The notes under the pieces were generated by a model. It saw only the letters and a program-made list of their open reading frames with translations, was not told where the DNA came from and searched no databases. Shown here one piece after another: positions 7,109-12,939 of a stretch of DNA of 12,939 nucleotides. The position numbers and the translations under genes are program-made. The stretch's first letter is position 1; every line of letters begins with the position of its first letter. The stretch lies in contig JBFWIL010000057.1 in the NCBI GenBank assembly GCA_050256015.1, forward strand, positions 1 through 12,939, given 5' to 3'. Source of the stretch: JBFWIL01 sp050256015 (GTDB taxonomy: Bacteria > Bacteroidota > Bacteroidia > Bacteroidales > Prolixibacteraceae).

Positions 7109-8101
7109 ATGAGCTATCCGGTAACACGATTGAGAAGATTACGAAAAACCCCGGCTATACGGAATATGATCCGGGAAACGGAAGTAAACCGCGATGATCT
7201 GATCATGCCATATTTTGTCTGTCCCGGAGAAAAAGTGAGCAAGCCCATCAGCTCCATGCCAGGCAACTTTCAATGGTCTATAGATCTGCTTATAGAAGAG
7301 GTGAAAGGACTGAACGACCGCACGGGTATCGACAAAATCCTGCTGTTCGGAATTCCGGAAAACAAAGACGAAGACGGCAGCGTGGCCTGTCGGCACGACG
7401 CCATAGTGCCACGGGCTATCCGGGCGCTGAAAAAAGCGTTGCCCGGACTGGTCATCGTGGCCGATGTATGCAATTGCGAATACACCACCCACGGACATTG
7501 CGGAACCATTGTCAATAACGACGTAGACAACGACCTGACCCTTAAAACCCTGGCTGCCCAGTCGGTTACCCTGGCTAAAGCCGGTGCCGATTTCATTGCC
7601 CCCAGCGATATGATGGACGGCCGGGTCGGGGCGATTCGGCAAGCGCTCGACGAAAACGGACTGAATCAGACACCCATAATGGCTTACTCTGCCAAATATG
7701 CTTCGGGATTTTACGGTCCTTTCCGGGACGCTGCGGAAAGCGCTCCCCGGTTCGGAGACCGCAGCACCTACCAGATGGACCCGGCCAACAGCAATGAAGC
7801 CCTCCGCGAAGTGGAACAGGATATACTAGAGGGAGCCGACCTGGTCATGGTTAAGCCCGCACTGAGTTACCTGGATGTGATCTGCCGCGTACGCCGGTAC
7901 TTTAACCTGCCCCTGGTTGCTTATAATGTGAGCGGCGAGTTTTCCATGGTTAAAGCCGCTGGTGCCAATGGCTGGATTGACGAAGATCGGGTAATCCGGG
8001 AGATTCTGACCTCCATCAAACGGGCCGGAGCCGACCTGATTATCAGCTATCACGCCAAGGAATTCGTACTCAGCGAACTGAAAAAGGGAAACCGGGTGTA
8101 A
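7109..8101 (+). CDS. hemB: Delta-aminolevulinic acid dehydratase (porphobilinogen synthase)
   Basis: HemB condenses two 5-aminolevulinates into porphobilinogen, normally as a cytosolic homo-octamer. The 330-residue length is typical. The metal-site sequence DVCNCEYTTHGHCG holds three cysteines, Cys121, Cys123 and Cys131, so this is the zinc-dependent type rather than the aspartate-rich magnesium type. The two Schiff-base lysines are Lys196 in YSAKYASGFYGPFRDA and Lys249 in VMVKPALSYLD. DMMDGRVGAIR and AYNVSGEFSMVKAA are further signatures. The start is 13 nt after hemD, preceded by an A-rich tract rather than a Shine-Dalgarno sequence, as is usual in Bacteroidota. An 86-nt leader with a hairpin separates it from hemL. 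Confidence 0.97.
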   Translation: MSYPVTRLRRLRKTPAIRNMIRETEVNRDDLIMPYFVCPGEKVSKPISSMPGNFQWSIDLLIEEVKGLNDRTGIDKILLFGIPENKDEDGSVACRHDAIVPRAIRALKKALPGLVIVADVCNCEYTTHGHCGTIVNNDVDNDLTLKTLAAQSVTLAKAGADFIAPSDMMDGRVGAIRQALDENGLNQTPIMAYSAKYASGFYGPFRDAAESAPRFGDRSTYQMDPANSNEALREVEQDILEGADLVMVKPALSYLDVICRVRRYFNLPLVAYNVSGEFSMVKAAGANGWIDEDRVIREILTSIKRAGADLIISYHAKEFVLSELKKGNRV

Positions 8102-8130
8102 GCCCCTGCCAGTCCGGGAGAAACCGCCAC

Positions 8131-8143
8131 TTTAATTATTAAA
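8131..8143 (+). repeat. AT-only palindrome in the hemB-hemL gap
   Basis: TTTAAT and ATTAAA flank a single T, giving a perfect 6-nt-arm palindrome. It lies 9 nt before the GC-rich hairpin in the same gap. The one-base spacer is too tight for a stable RNA hairpin as written, so a protein-binding site or chance in AT-rich sequence are the alternatives. Confidence 0.3.
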
Positions 8144-8151
8144 AACCCAAA

Positions 8152-8171
8152 CCGACTCCTTTAGGGAGCGG
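8152..8171 (+). promoter_or_regulatory. Hairpin in the hemB-hemL intergenic leader
   Basis: CCGACTCC and GGAGCGG pair as a seven-base-pair stem with one bulged A, around the short loop TTTAG. It ends 16 nt before the hemL ATG; six bases and a run of nine A residues (8178-8186) separate them. In the sense direction there is no T-tract after the stem, so it is not a standard intrinsic terminator. It could be an RNA-processing or stabilising element, a translation-controlling structure, or chance. It is in the longest gap inside the operon (86 nt). Confidence 0.4.
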
Positions 8172-8187
8172 CTAAGCAAAAAAAAAC

Positions 8188-9483
8188 ATGCAATTAAACA
8201 AGAGCATAAATGCATTTGAGCAGGCTCGCAAACTGATTCCCGGAGGAGTCAATTCGCCGGTCCGGGCCTTTAAAAGTGTACAAACCGACCCGCTCTTTAT
8301 CAAAAAGGCGAAGGGATCGCACATAGAAGATCTGGACGGGAACAGCTATGTGGATTTTGTGTCGTCCTGGGGACCGCTGATCCTGGGACACGCCCGTCCC
8401 GAAATTGTGGAAGCAGTTTGCCGGGCAACAGAACGGGGAACCAGCTACGGGGCCCCCACCCTGGCAGAGAATGAGATGGCGAAGCTGATCATCGACATGG
8501 TACCTTCCATAGATAAGGTTCGCCTGGTCAATTCGGGTACCGAAGCCACCATGAGTGCGCTGCGACTGGCCCGGGGATATACCGGACGCGAGCTGGTAAT
8601 AAAATTTGCCGGTTGCTACCATGGCCATGCCGACAGCTTCCTGATCCGCGCCGGATCGGGGGCTATTACCCTGGGCCTTCCCGACAGTCCGGGAGTTACC
8701 AGGGCTGCGGCACAAGACACGCTTATCGCTTCCTATAACGAGCTGAATTCGGTTGAAAAGCTTTTCCGCAAAAGGGGAAAAGAAATAGCCGCCGTCATTG
8801 TCGAAGCCGTACCCGGCAACATGGGAGTGGTGCTGCCGGAACAGGGATTTCTGGAAGGCCTGCGGGAAATTACCGGGGCCTACGGCGCCCTGCTAATCTT
8901 TGACGAAGTCATCACAGGCTTCCGCCTGGCGCCGGGAGGAGCACAGCAAAAACTGGGCATCCTGCCCGACCTGACCACCCTGGGCAAGATCATTGGCGGA
9001 GGTCTGCCTGTAGGAGCATACGGAGGCAGGGCAGAAATCATGGACCGGCTGGCTCCGGACGGTCCGGTTTACCAGGCCGGAACCTTGTCTGGAAATCCGC
9101 TGGCCACAGCTGCCGGAACAGCTATGCTGCGCATCCTGAACAGCAGTCGGGACATCTACGAAAGCCTGGAACGAAAGGCAGCCATGGTGGAAGCCGGACT
9201 CGGGGAAAGCCTTTCCCGTCAAGGTATTCCCGGGGTAATAAACCGCATGGGTTCCATGATGACCCTGTTTTTCACACAAGAAGAAAAAGTCGGAAATTAC
9301 GAACAGGCCATGCAGTCGGATACCTCTCTTTACGGGAAATGGTTCAGAAACATGCTAAAATGGGGTTACTACCTGGCTCCCTCCCAATTTGAATGTCTTT
9401 TTATTTCCGATGCACACACGGAAGAAGAGCTGAAAAACTTTCTGGATGCAGCCGACCATACCCTGGCCGAGATAAAAGGCTGA
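8188..9483 (+). CDS. hemL: Glutamate-1-semialdehyde 2,1-aminomutase
   Basis: HemL is the PLP enzyme that moves the amino group of glutamate-1-semialdehyde to give 5-aminolevulinate, directly using the HemA product. The 431-residue length is normal. The N-terminal IPGGVNSPVRAF (17-28), NSGTEATMSALRLARG (115-130), CYHGHADS (143-150) and IFDEVITGFR (237-246) are family signatures. The PLP-binding lysine is Lys267 in TLGKIIGGGLPVGAYGG. GPVYQAGTLSGNPLA follows. The GGVNSPVRAF motif separates it from general class-III aminotransferases. It comes after hemB with an 86-nt leader, while hemE starts 54 nt downstream. The ATG at 8188 is preceded by nine A residues and no Shine-Dalgarno sequence. Confidence 0.97.
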   Translation: MQLNKSINAFEQARKLIPGGVNSPVRAFKSVQTDPLFIKKAKGSHIEDLDGNSYVDFVSSWGPLILGHARPEIVEAVCRATERGTSYGAPTLAENEMAKLIIDMVPSIDKVRLVNSGTEATMSALRLARGYTGRELVIKFAGCYHGHADSFLIRAGSGAITLGLPDSPGVTRAAAQDTLIASYNELNSVEKLFRKRGKEIAAVIVEAVPGNMGVVLPEQGFLEGLREITGAYGALLIFDEVITGFRLAPGGAQQKLGILPDLTTLGKIIGGGLPVGAYGGRAEIMDRLAPDGPVYQAGTLSGNPLATAAGTAMLRILNSSRDIYESLERKAAMVEAGLGESLSRQGIPGVINRMGSMMTLFFTQEEKVGNYEQAMQSDTSLYGKWFRNMLKWGYYLAPSQFECLFISDAHTEEELKNFLDAADHTLAEIKG

Positions 9484-9537
9484 GCGACTTAACCGGCTGC
9501 CCCGAACAGAGTAAACCGATTAAAAAGAAACAGCCCC

Positions 9538-10563
9538 ATGCAACAATCCGTCTTTCTCGATACGCTCAAGGGAAAAATCGTTTCCCGCCCGCCCGTATGG
9601 TTTATGCGTCAGGCCGGCAGGGTTCTTCCCAACTATAACAGGCTAAAGCAAGATCATACTTTCCGTGAGCTGATGAACGATCCGAAGCTGGCTGCCCGGG
9701 TTACCCTGCTGCCTGTTCAGGACCTGGGAGTGGATGCGGCGATCCTCTTTTCGGATATTCTTATCATTCCAGAAGCCATGGGAATGAAAGTGGACTATAC
9801 GGAACAGGGACCGGTTTTCCGTAAACCACTGAAATCAGCATTCCGGCCTGCAGAACAGCTTAACCCGTTACCCGAAAAACTGGATCCGGTCTATGCGGCC
9901 ATTCGTGAAATCATCAAGACCCGTCCGGGACATATTCCACTGATCGGATTCTGCGGGGCACCGCTCACCACCCTGTGCTACATGATGGAGGGAATCAGCA
10001 CACACTCAGGCTTTCCATCAGCTGTCCGTTTCCTGTACACGAAAAAAAAAGAGGCGCGGATGCTGATCCGGACAATAACCGAATTTTCCATTCATTATGC
10101 CCTGCAACAAATCGAAAACGGCATTGAGGCCTTTCAGCTTTTCGATACCCATGCCGGACTGATTCCCGAGGAAATGTACCTGGAGCTTTTCATGCCGGCA
10201 ATACAAAAACTTAGTCTTGCCGTGCGTAGCACAGGAACCCCCTTTATCTTTTTTCCCAAAGGATTCGGCTCCGCGATTAGGCACATTACTCCCGATATAA
10301 CGGATTTTGTAAGCATTGACTGGCAGATTCCGCTGCCGCATGCACGGGAGCTGGTTCATCCGGAGGTCGGATTACAGGGAAACCTGGATCCGCGGCAACT
10401 TTATTCCCCAAAAAAAGAAATAAGGAAAGCACTGGAAAAATACCTCCCGTTTTTCAGGAATAATGCGAAATGGATCTTTAACCTGGGACATGGTTTTCTT
10501 CAGGATACCCCTTTTGAACATGCTAAATATGTAGTGGAATGGATCAAACGCACACACTGGTAA
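9538..10563 (+). CDS. hemE: Uroporphyrinogen decarboxylase
   Basis: HemE removes four carboxyl groups from uroporphyrinogen III to give coproporphyrinogen III, without a cofactor. This commits the pathway to haem rather than only sirohaem or cobalamin. The 341-residue protein starts typically, with PPVWFMRQAGRVLPNY (18-33) holding the substrate-binding arginines Arg24 and Arg28. LFSDIL (70-75) holds the catalytic aspartate Asp73. GFCGAPLTTLCYMMEG, QLFDTHAGLI, LQGNLDPRQLY and FNLGHGF near the C-terminus are the expected later signatures. It is the last gene of the operon and ends 57 nt before the oppositely directed DUF3276 gene, with a GC-rich hairpin between. Later haem enzymes must be encoded elsewhere. 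Confidence 0.97.
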   Translation: MQQSVFLDTLKGKIVSRPPVWFMRQAGRVLPNYNRLKQDHTFRELMNDPKLAARVTLLPVQDLGVDAAILFSDILIIPEAMGMKVDYTEQGPVFRKPLKSAFRPAEQLNPLPEKLDPVYAAIREIIKTRPGHIPLIGFCGAPLTTLCYMMEGISTHSGFPSAVRFLYTKKKEARMLIRTITEFSIHYALQQIENGIEAFQLFDTHAGLIPEEMYLELFMPAIQKLSLAVRSTGTPFIFFPKGFGSAIRHITPDITDFVSIDWQIPLPHARELVHPEVGLQGNLDPRQLYSPKKEIRKALEKYLPFFRNNAKWIFNLGHGFLQDTPFEHAKYVVEWIKRTHW

Positions 10564-10582
10564 AAGGCTTCCGAGTCTCCCG

Positions 10583-10603
10583 GGTCCGGCCGTAAGCCGG
10601 ACC
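10583..10603. terminator. GC-rich hairpin between convergent genes, likely bidirectional terminator or 3'-end stem
   Basis: GGTCCGGC and GCCGGACC form a perfect eight-base-pair stem around the loop CGTAA. CTCCC (10577-10581) and GGGAG (10613-10617) could extend it after an internal loop. It occupies the 56-nt gap between the hemE stop and the end of the minus-strand DUF3276 gene, where both transcripts must stop. Neither side has a clear T-tract, so it may act as a 3'-end stabiliser or an atypical terminator. Confidence 0.5.
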
Positions 10604-10619
10604 GGAACGACAGGGAGCC

Positions 10620-11042
10620 TCAGGAATTCAGATCGTCAAAATCAACGCTGATGTAATCCCTGGACAGGACTTCCTCTTCTTCCGGATCAGAATCAGTCTC
10701 AACCGCTGATGCAGATTCGAAACGACCGTCCAATTCTTTTTCACGGTCTTCCATCGGTTGTTTTTCTTCAATAAAGTCGACAACTTCGGTCAGCCCTTCC
10801 ATAAACTTTTCAAAATCTTCCTTGTAAAGGAAAATTTTGTGCTTTTCAAAATGGAATTTTCCATCCTGATCAAAACGCTTCTTACTCTCAGTAATCGTAA
10901 GGTAGTATTCCTCCTTTCGCGTGGCCTTTACATCGAAGAAATACGTTCGCTTGCCGGCTCTGACAGCCCTGGAGAAAATCTCCTGTCTGAATCTGCTGTC
11001 GAGTTCCTCATTCAATTCATCATGCTTGTCAATACCTTCCAT
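10620..11042 (-). CDS. DUF3276 family PUR-like nucleic-acid-binding protein
   Basis: The 140-residue protein is a clear DUF3276 member, a family present across Bacteroidota and related to the PUR-alpha fold, which binds single-stranded DNA and RNA. Residues about 20-95 hold the domain: EIFSRAVRAGKRTYFFDV, KATRKEEYYLTITESKKR, then FHFEKHKIFLYKEDFEKFMEGLTEV. The one copy of the beta-beta-beta-beta-alpha repeat suggests it dimerises, as PUR proteins pair two repeats. The C-terminal 40 residues are acidic (DSDPEEEEV, DFDDLNS) and probably disordered. There is no signal or membrane segment. It is monocistronic or the last gene downstream of the M48 gene, with a candidate promoter 38 nt upstream. 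The precise role in bacteroidetes is unknown; RNA binding is inferred from the fold. Confidence 0.9.
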   Translation of the reverse strand: MEGIDKHDELNEELDSRFRQEIFSRAVRAGKRTYFFDVKATRKEEYYLTITESKKRFDQDGKFHFEKHKIFLYKEDFEKFMEGLTEVVDFIEEKQPMEDREKELDGRFESASAVETDSDPEEEEVLSRDYISVDFDDLNS

Positions 11043-11080
11043 CTTACACGTTTTAGGTTGTTTTGCATAGTTAAGTGTGT

Positions 11081-11088
11081 CAAAAATA
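11081..11088 (-). promoter_or_regulatory. Candidate -7 promoter element for the DUF3276 gene
   Basis: On the minus strand this reads TATTTTTG, an exact match to TAnnTTTG, 38 nt before the DUF3276 ATG. It sits in a strongly AT-rich gap where such a match is likelier by chance. I found no clear TTTG -33 element about 20 nt further upstream. Confidence 0.4.
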
Positions 11089-11101
11089 AAAAATTATTTT
11101 T
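11082..11101. repeat. AT-only inverted repeat overlapping the candidate promoter
   Basis: AAAAATAA and TTATTTTT are perfect eight-base arms around AAAA. The repeat overlaps the candidate -7 box of the DUF3276 gene and extends upstream of it. It could be a regulator site, an UP-like AT tract, or part of the 3' end of the M48 transcript. Chance is plausible in sequence this AT-rich. Confidence 0.3.
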
Positions 11102-11136
11102 AATAATCAGCGAAGCTATTCATAAACAAATATTTG

Positions 11137-11156
11137 AATCAACTAAACAATTGATT
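11137..11156 (-). terminator. Weak hairpin just after the M48 protease gene
   Basis: AATCAA and TTGATT are perfect six-base arms with an eight-base loop, beginning 2 nt past the M48 stop on the minus strand. The stem is AT-only and has no long T-run directly after it, so termination here is uncertain. Confidence 0.27.
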
Positions 11157-11158
11157 AT

Positions 11159-11965
11159 TTATGGCATATTGTAATATACCATAGCCTCCGGCATCAATTT
11201 TTCCAGCTCTGCAATTCTGCGCGAATCTACCGGATGCGTGCTCAAAAATTCCGGGGTTTCCGCTCCGCCATGTGCAGCCATGCGCTTCCAGAATGCCACG
11301 GTTTCCCGCGGATCGTATCCGGCCATGGCCATAAAGATCAGCCCCATTTCGTCGGCCTCCAGTTCGTGTCTTCGGGAAAAAGGCAGCGTAACCCCTAACT
11401 GGCTGCCCAGTCCGTAAGCGGAAGAGAACAGCGCCCGGGTCTGCCGGGGTTTCTGACGGAGTGCTTCCGTCAGGGCCATTCCCCCCATCTCCAGGACCAT
11501 TGACTGGCTCATCCGTTCGTTTCCGTGACGGGCAACGGCATGGGCTATTTCATGGCCCATTACGACGGCTATTCCGGCATCGGTCTGGGCAATTGGAAGG
11601 ATCCCCGTATAAAAGACCACCTTTCCCCCGGGCATACACCAGGCATTGGGCACATCGTTGTCTACCAAATTAAATTCCCAGTCAAAATTCTCAATATAGC
11701 CCGAAAAACCATTGTTGCTCAGATAAATTTCCACAGCCTGGGACACACGGGTTCCAACCCGTTTAATCTGCTGTACCTTAGCGGCATTTGAAGAAAGTTT
11801 ATTTTCCTTCAGAAAGGAATCATAACTGGTCAGACTCAGCTCAACCATGGACGACTCGGGAAGCAGGCTCAACTGGCTTCTTCCGGTCAGCGGCACGGTG
11901 CTGCAGGAGAAGGATATAAAAATAGCGACCGCCAGTGCCCCCCCGATCAAAAAAGCTTTCTTCAT
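11159..11965 (-). CDS. M48 family zinc metalloprotease, lipoprotein
   Basis: The 268-residue protein starts with a lipoprotein signal: MKK, a hydrophobic stretch (about 4-19), then FSCST with Cys21 as the lipidated residue. It is therefore exported and anchored to a membrane facing the periplasm. The zinc site is HEIAH (138-142), with the third ligand Glu201 in RRHELEADEMGL, giving the HExxH...ExxxD pattern of M48. NAWCMPGGKVVFYTGIL (107-123) upstream of the site and FLSTHPVDSRRIAEL near the C-terminus are typical of the Oma1/LoiP-like M48C group, which degrades misfolded envelope proteins; that role is inferred from the family. The gene lies 46 nt downstream of folD on the same strand and may be read with it. 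A one-mismatch -7 box (TAACTTCG) lies in that gap. Confidence 0.93.
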   Translation of the reverse strand: MKKAFLIGGALAVAIFISFSCSTVPLTGRSQLSLLPESSMVELSLTSYDSFLKENKLSSNAAKVQQIKRVGTRVSQAVEIYLSNNGFSGYIENFDWEFNLVDNDVPNAWCMPGGKVVFYTGILPIAQTDAGIAVVMGHEIAHAVARHGNERMSQSMVLEMGGMALTEALRQKPRQTRALFSSAYGLGSQLGVTLPFSRRHELEADEMGLIFMAMAGYDPRETVAFWKRMAAHGGAETPEFLSTHPVDSRRIAELEKLMPEAMVYYNMP

Positions 11966-12011
11966 CGTATTCCGGCATTATGGTTTCGCTTACGAAGTTA
12001 AAAAAAGTTTA

Positions 12012-12887
12012 TCAGCAGTCCAGCCTTTTACGTGCCGCCAGCAGCGTGTTCTTCAGCAGAGAAACCCGGGTCATGGGTCCCACTCCCCCCGGCACCGGGG
12101 TAATATAGGAACACTTGGGAGCTACCTGCTCAAAATCCACATCGCCCTTTAGCTTCCATCCTGAACGGGTATGGTCCGATTTTACCCGGGTGGTCCCCAC
12201 ATCAATAACCACAGCCCCTTCCCGGACCATATCGCAAGTAACGAAGCCCGGGGAGCCAATGGCAGCAATAATGATATCGGCGCGGAAACAAAGGTCCCTG
12301 ATGTTTTTGGTCCGGCTGTGCGCCACCGTAACCGTGGCATTCATCTCCTTCCGGGACATCAAAATGCTCATAGGACGTCCCACAATGTTGCTGCGACCAA
12401 TCACCACACAATTCTTACCCGAAGTTTCAATGCCGTACCGTTTAATCAATTCCACAATCCCGTCAGGCGTAGCCGACACGAACGACGGCAGACCAATCGC
12501 CATACGTCCTACATTAACCGGATGAAAGCCGTCCACATCCTTGGCCGGATCAATGGCTTCAATCACCTTCTGCTCCGAAATATGAGCCGGAAGCGGAAGC
12601 TGCACAATAAAACCGTCCACTTCAACATTACAGTTCAGTTCATTTACCCGGGCAAGCAGCTCCTGCTCGGTAACGTCATCCTCACAGCGAATCAGGGAAG
12701 AGCGAAACCCCACTTCCTCACAGTCCTTGATCTTATAGGCCACATATGTTTCGCTGCCTCCGTCATGACCCACCAGAATGGCGGCCAGATGCGGCACCCG
12801 TTTCCCGTAAGCTTTTATTTTCCGTACTTCTTCTGCAATTTCTGCCTTAATTTCGGCAGCTGTCCTTTTTCCGTCAATTAACTGCAT
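12012..12887 (-). CDS. folD: Bifunctional methylenetetrahydrofolate dehydrogenase / methenyltetrahydrofolate cyclohydrolase
   Basis: FolD interconverts 5,10-methylene-, 5,10-methenyl- and 10-formyl-tetrahydrofolate, feeding purine and formyl-methionine synthesis in the cytosol. The 291-residue length is usual. The start MQLIDGKRTA and LAAILVGHDGGSETYV are typical of Bacteroidales. The active-site pair is Tyr48 and Lys52 in YVAYKIK. VDGFIVQLPLP, DPAKDVDGFHPVN, VVIGRSNIVGRPM (NADP-binding) and PVPGGVGPMT are the family signatures in order. The reading frame stays open upstream to the window edge, but the ATG at 12887 gives the conserved N-terminus. The M48 gene follows 46 nt downstream. In Porphyromonas, folD sits next to ffh, which may also apply here. 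Confidence 0.97.
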   Translation of the reverse strand: MQLIDGKRTAAEIKAEIAEEVRKIKAYGKRVPHLAAILVGHDGGSETYVAYKIKDCEEVGFRSSLIRCEDDVTEQELLARVNELNCNVEVDGFIVQLPLPAHISEQKVIEAIDPAKDVDGFHPVNVGRMAIGLPSFVSATPDGIVELIKRYGIETSGKNCVVIGRSNIVGRPMSILMSRKEMNATVTVAHSRTKNIRDLCFRADIIIAAIGSPGFVTCDMVREGAVVIDVGTTRVKSDHTRSGWKLKGDVDFEQVAPKCSYITPVPGGVGPMTRVSLLKNTLLAARKRLDC

Positions 12888-12919
12888 AGCTATTGTCTCT
12901 TCAAAACTTGTTATAAACG

Positions 12920-12939
12920 TTATCGTCTGCGCATGTTGC
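12920..12939 (-). CDS. Possible 3' end of an upstream minus-strand gene (perhaps ffh)
   Basis: Reading the minus strand from the edge, one frame gives NMRRR followed by a TAA stop at 12922-12920, 32 nt before the folD ATG. A methionine- and arginine-rich end would suit Ffh, the signal-recognition-particle GTPase often found before folD in Bacteroidales. With six codons this is a guess. Another frame also ends within the gap, after NVYNKF, and is equally possible. Confidence 0.2.

Noticed and set aside
12171..12881. A 236-codon open frame on the plus strand opposite folD
   Set aside because: It mirrors the strongly conserved folD gene, is rich in His and Asn as expected from antisense codons, and shows no domain.

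Overview
The window looks like chromosomal DNA from a member of the Bacteroidota, most likely the order Bacteroidales. Three things point there. Several proteins belong to families largely confined to or typical of that phylum: a DUF4301 protein, a DUF3276/PUR-like protein with the motif RAGKRTYFFDVKATR, and a FolD that reads like Bacteroides FolD. Upstream regions are A-rich rather than Shine-Dalgarno-like. Two intergenic regions carry a TAnnTTTG box, the -7 element of the Bacteroidota primary sigma factor. Genus cannot be fixed from the sequence. Unlike Bacteroides and Porphyromonas, which lack a complete haem pathway, this organism encodes the early tetrapyrrole pathway.

Layout. Bases 1-1415 (+) hold the 3' part of a DUF4301 gene; the true start lies outside the window. 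Bases 1464-3644 (+) hold a cytosolic TPR-repeat protein followed after 3 nt by a phosphosulfolactate synthase (ComA family). Bases 3753-4124 (+) encode a small unrecognised protein with one membrane segment. Bases 4166-10563 (+) are a compact tetrapyrrole operon in the order hemA-hemC-hemD-hemB-hemL-hemE. A GC-rich hairpin separates it from three minus-strand genes, read from right to left: folD (12887-12012), an M48-family metalloprotease lipoprotein (11965-11159) and a DUF3276/PUR-like protein (11042-10620). The last 20 bases may be the 3' end of another minus-strand gene, possibly ffh.

How the genes work together. HemA and HemL convert glutamyl-tRNA to 5-aminolevulinate (the C5 route). HemB makes porphobilinogen, HemC makes hydroxymethylbilane, HemD closes the ring to uroporphyrinogen III, and HemE decarboxylates it to coproporphyrinogen III. 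The later oxidation and ferrochelatase genes are not here. The catalytic residues of all six enzymes that I looked for are present.

Most of the window is ordinary housekeeping. The parts worth a second look are the DUF4301 protein (motifs resembling UDP-sugar pyrophosphorylases), the TPR/ComA pair in an organism with no visible coenzyme M or spore context, the small membrane protein just before hemA, and the hairpin-bearing leader between hemB and hemL. I found no tRNA, rRNA, CRISPR array, insertion sequence or phage gene. No stretch longer than 300 bases lacks a gene, provided the small ORF at 3753-4124 is real.
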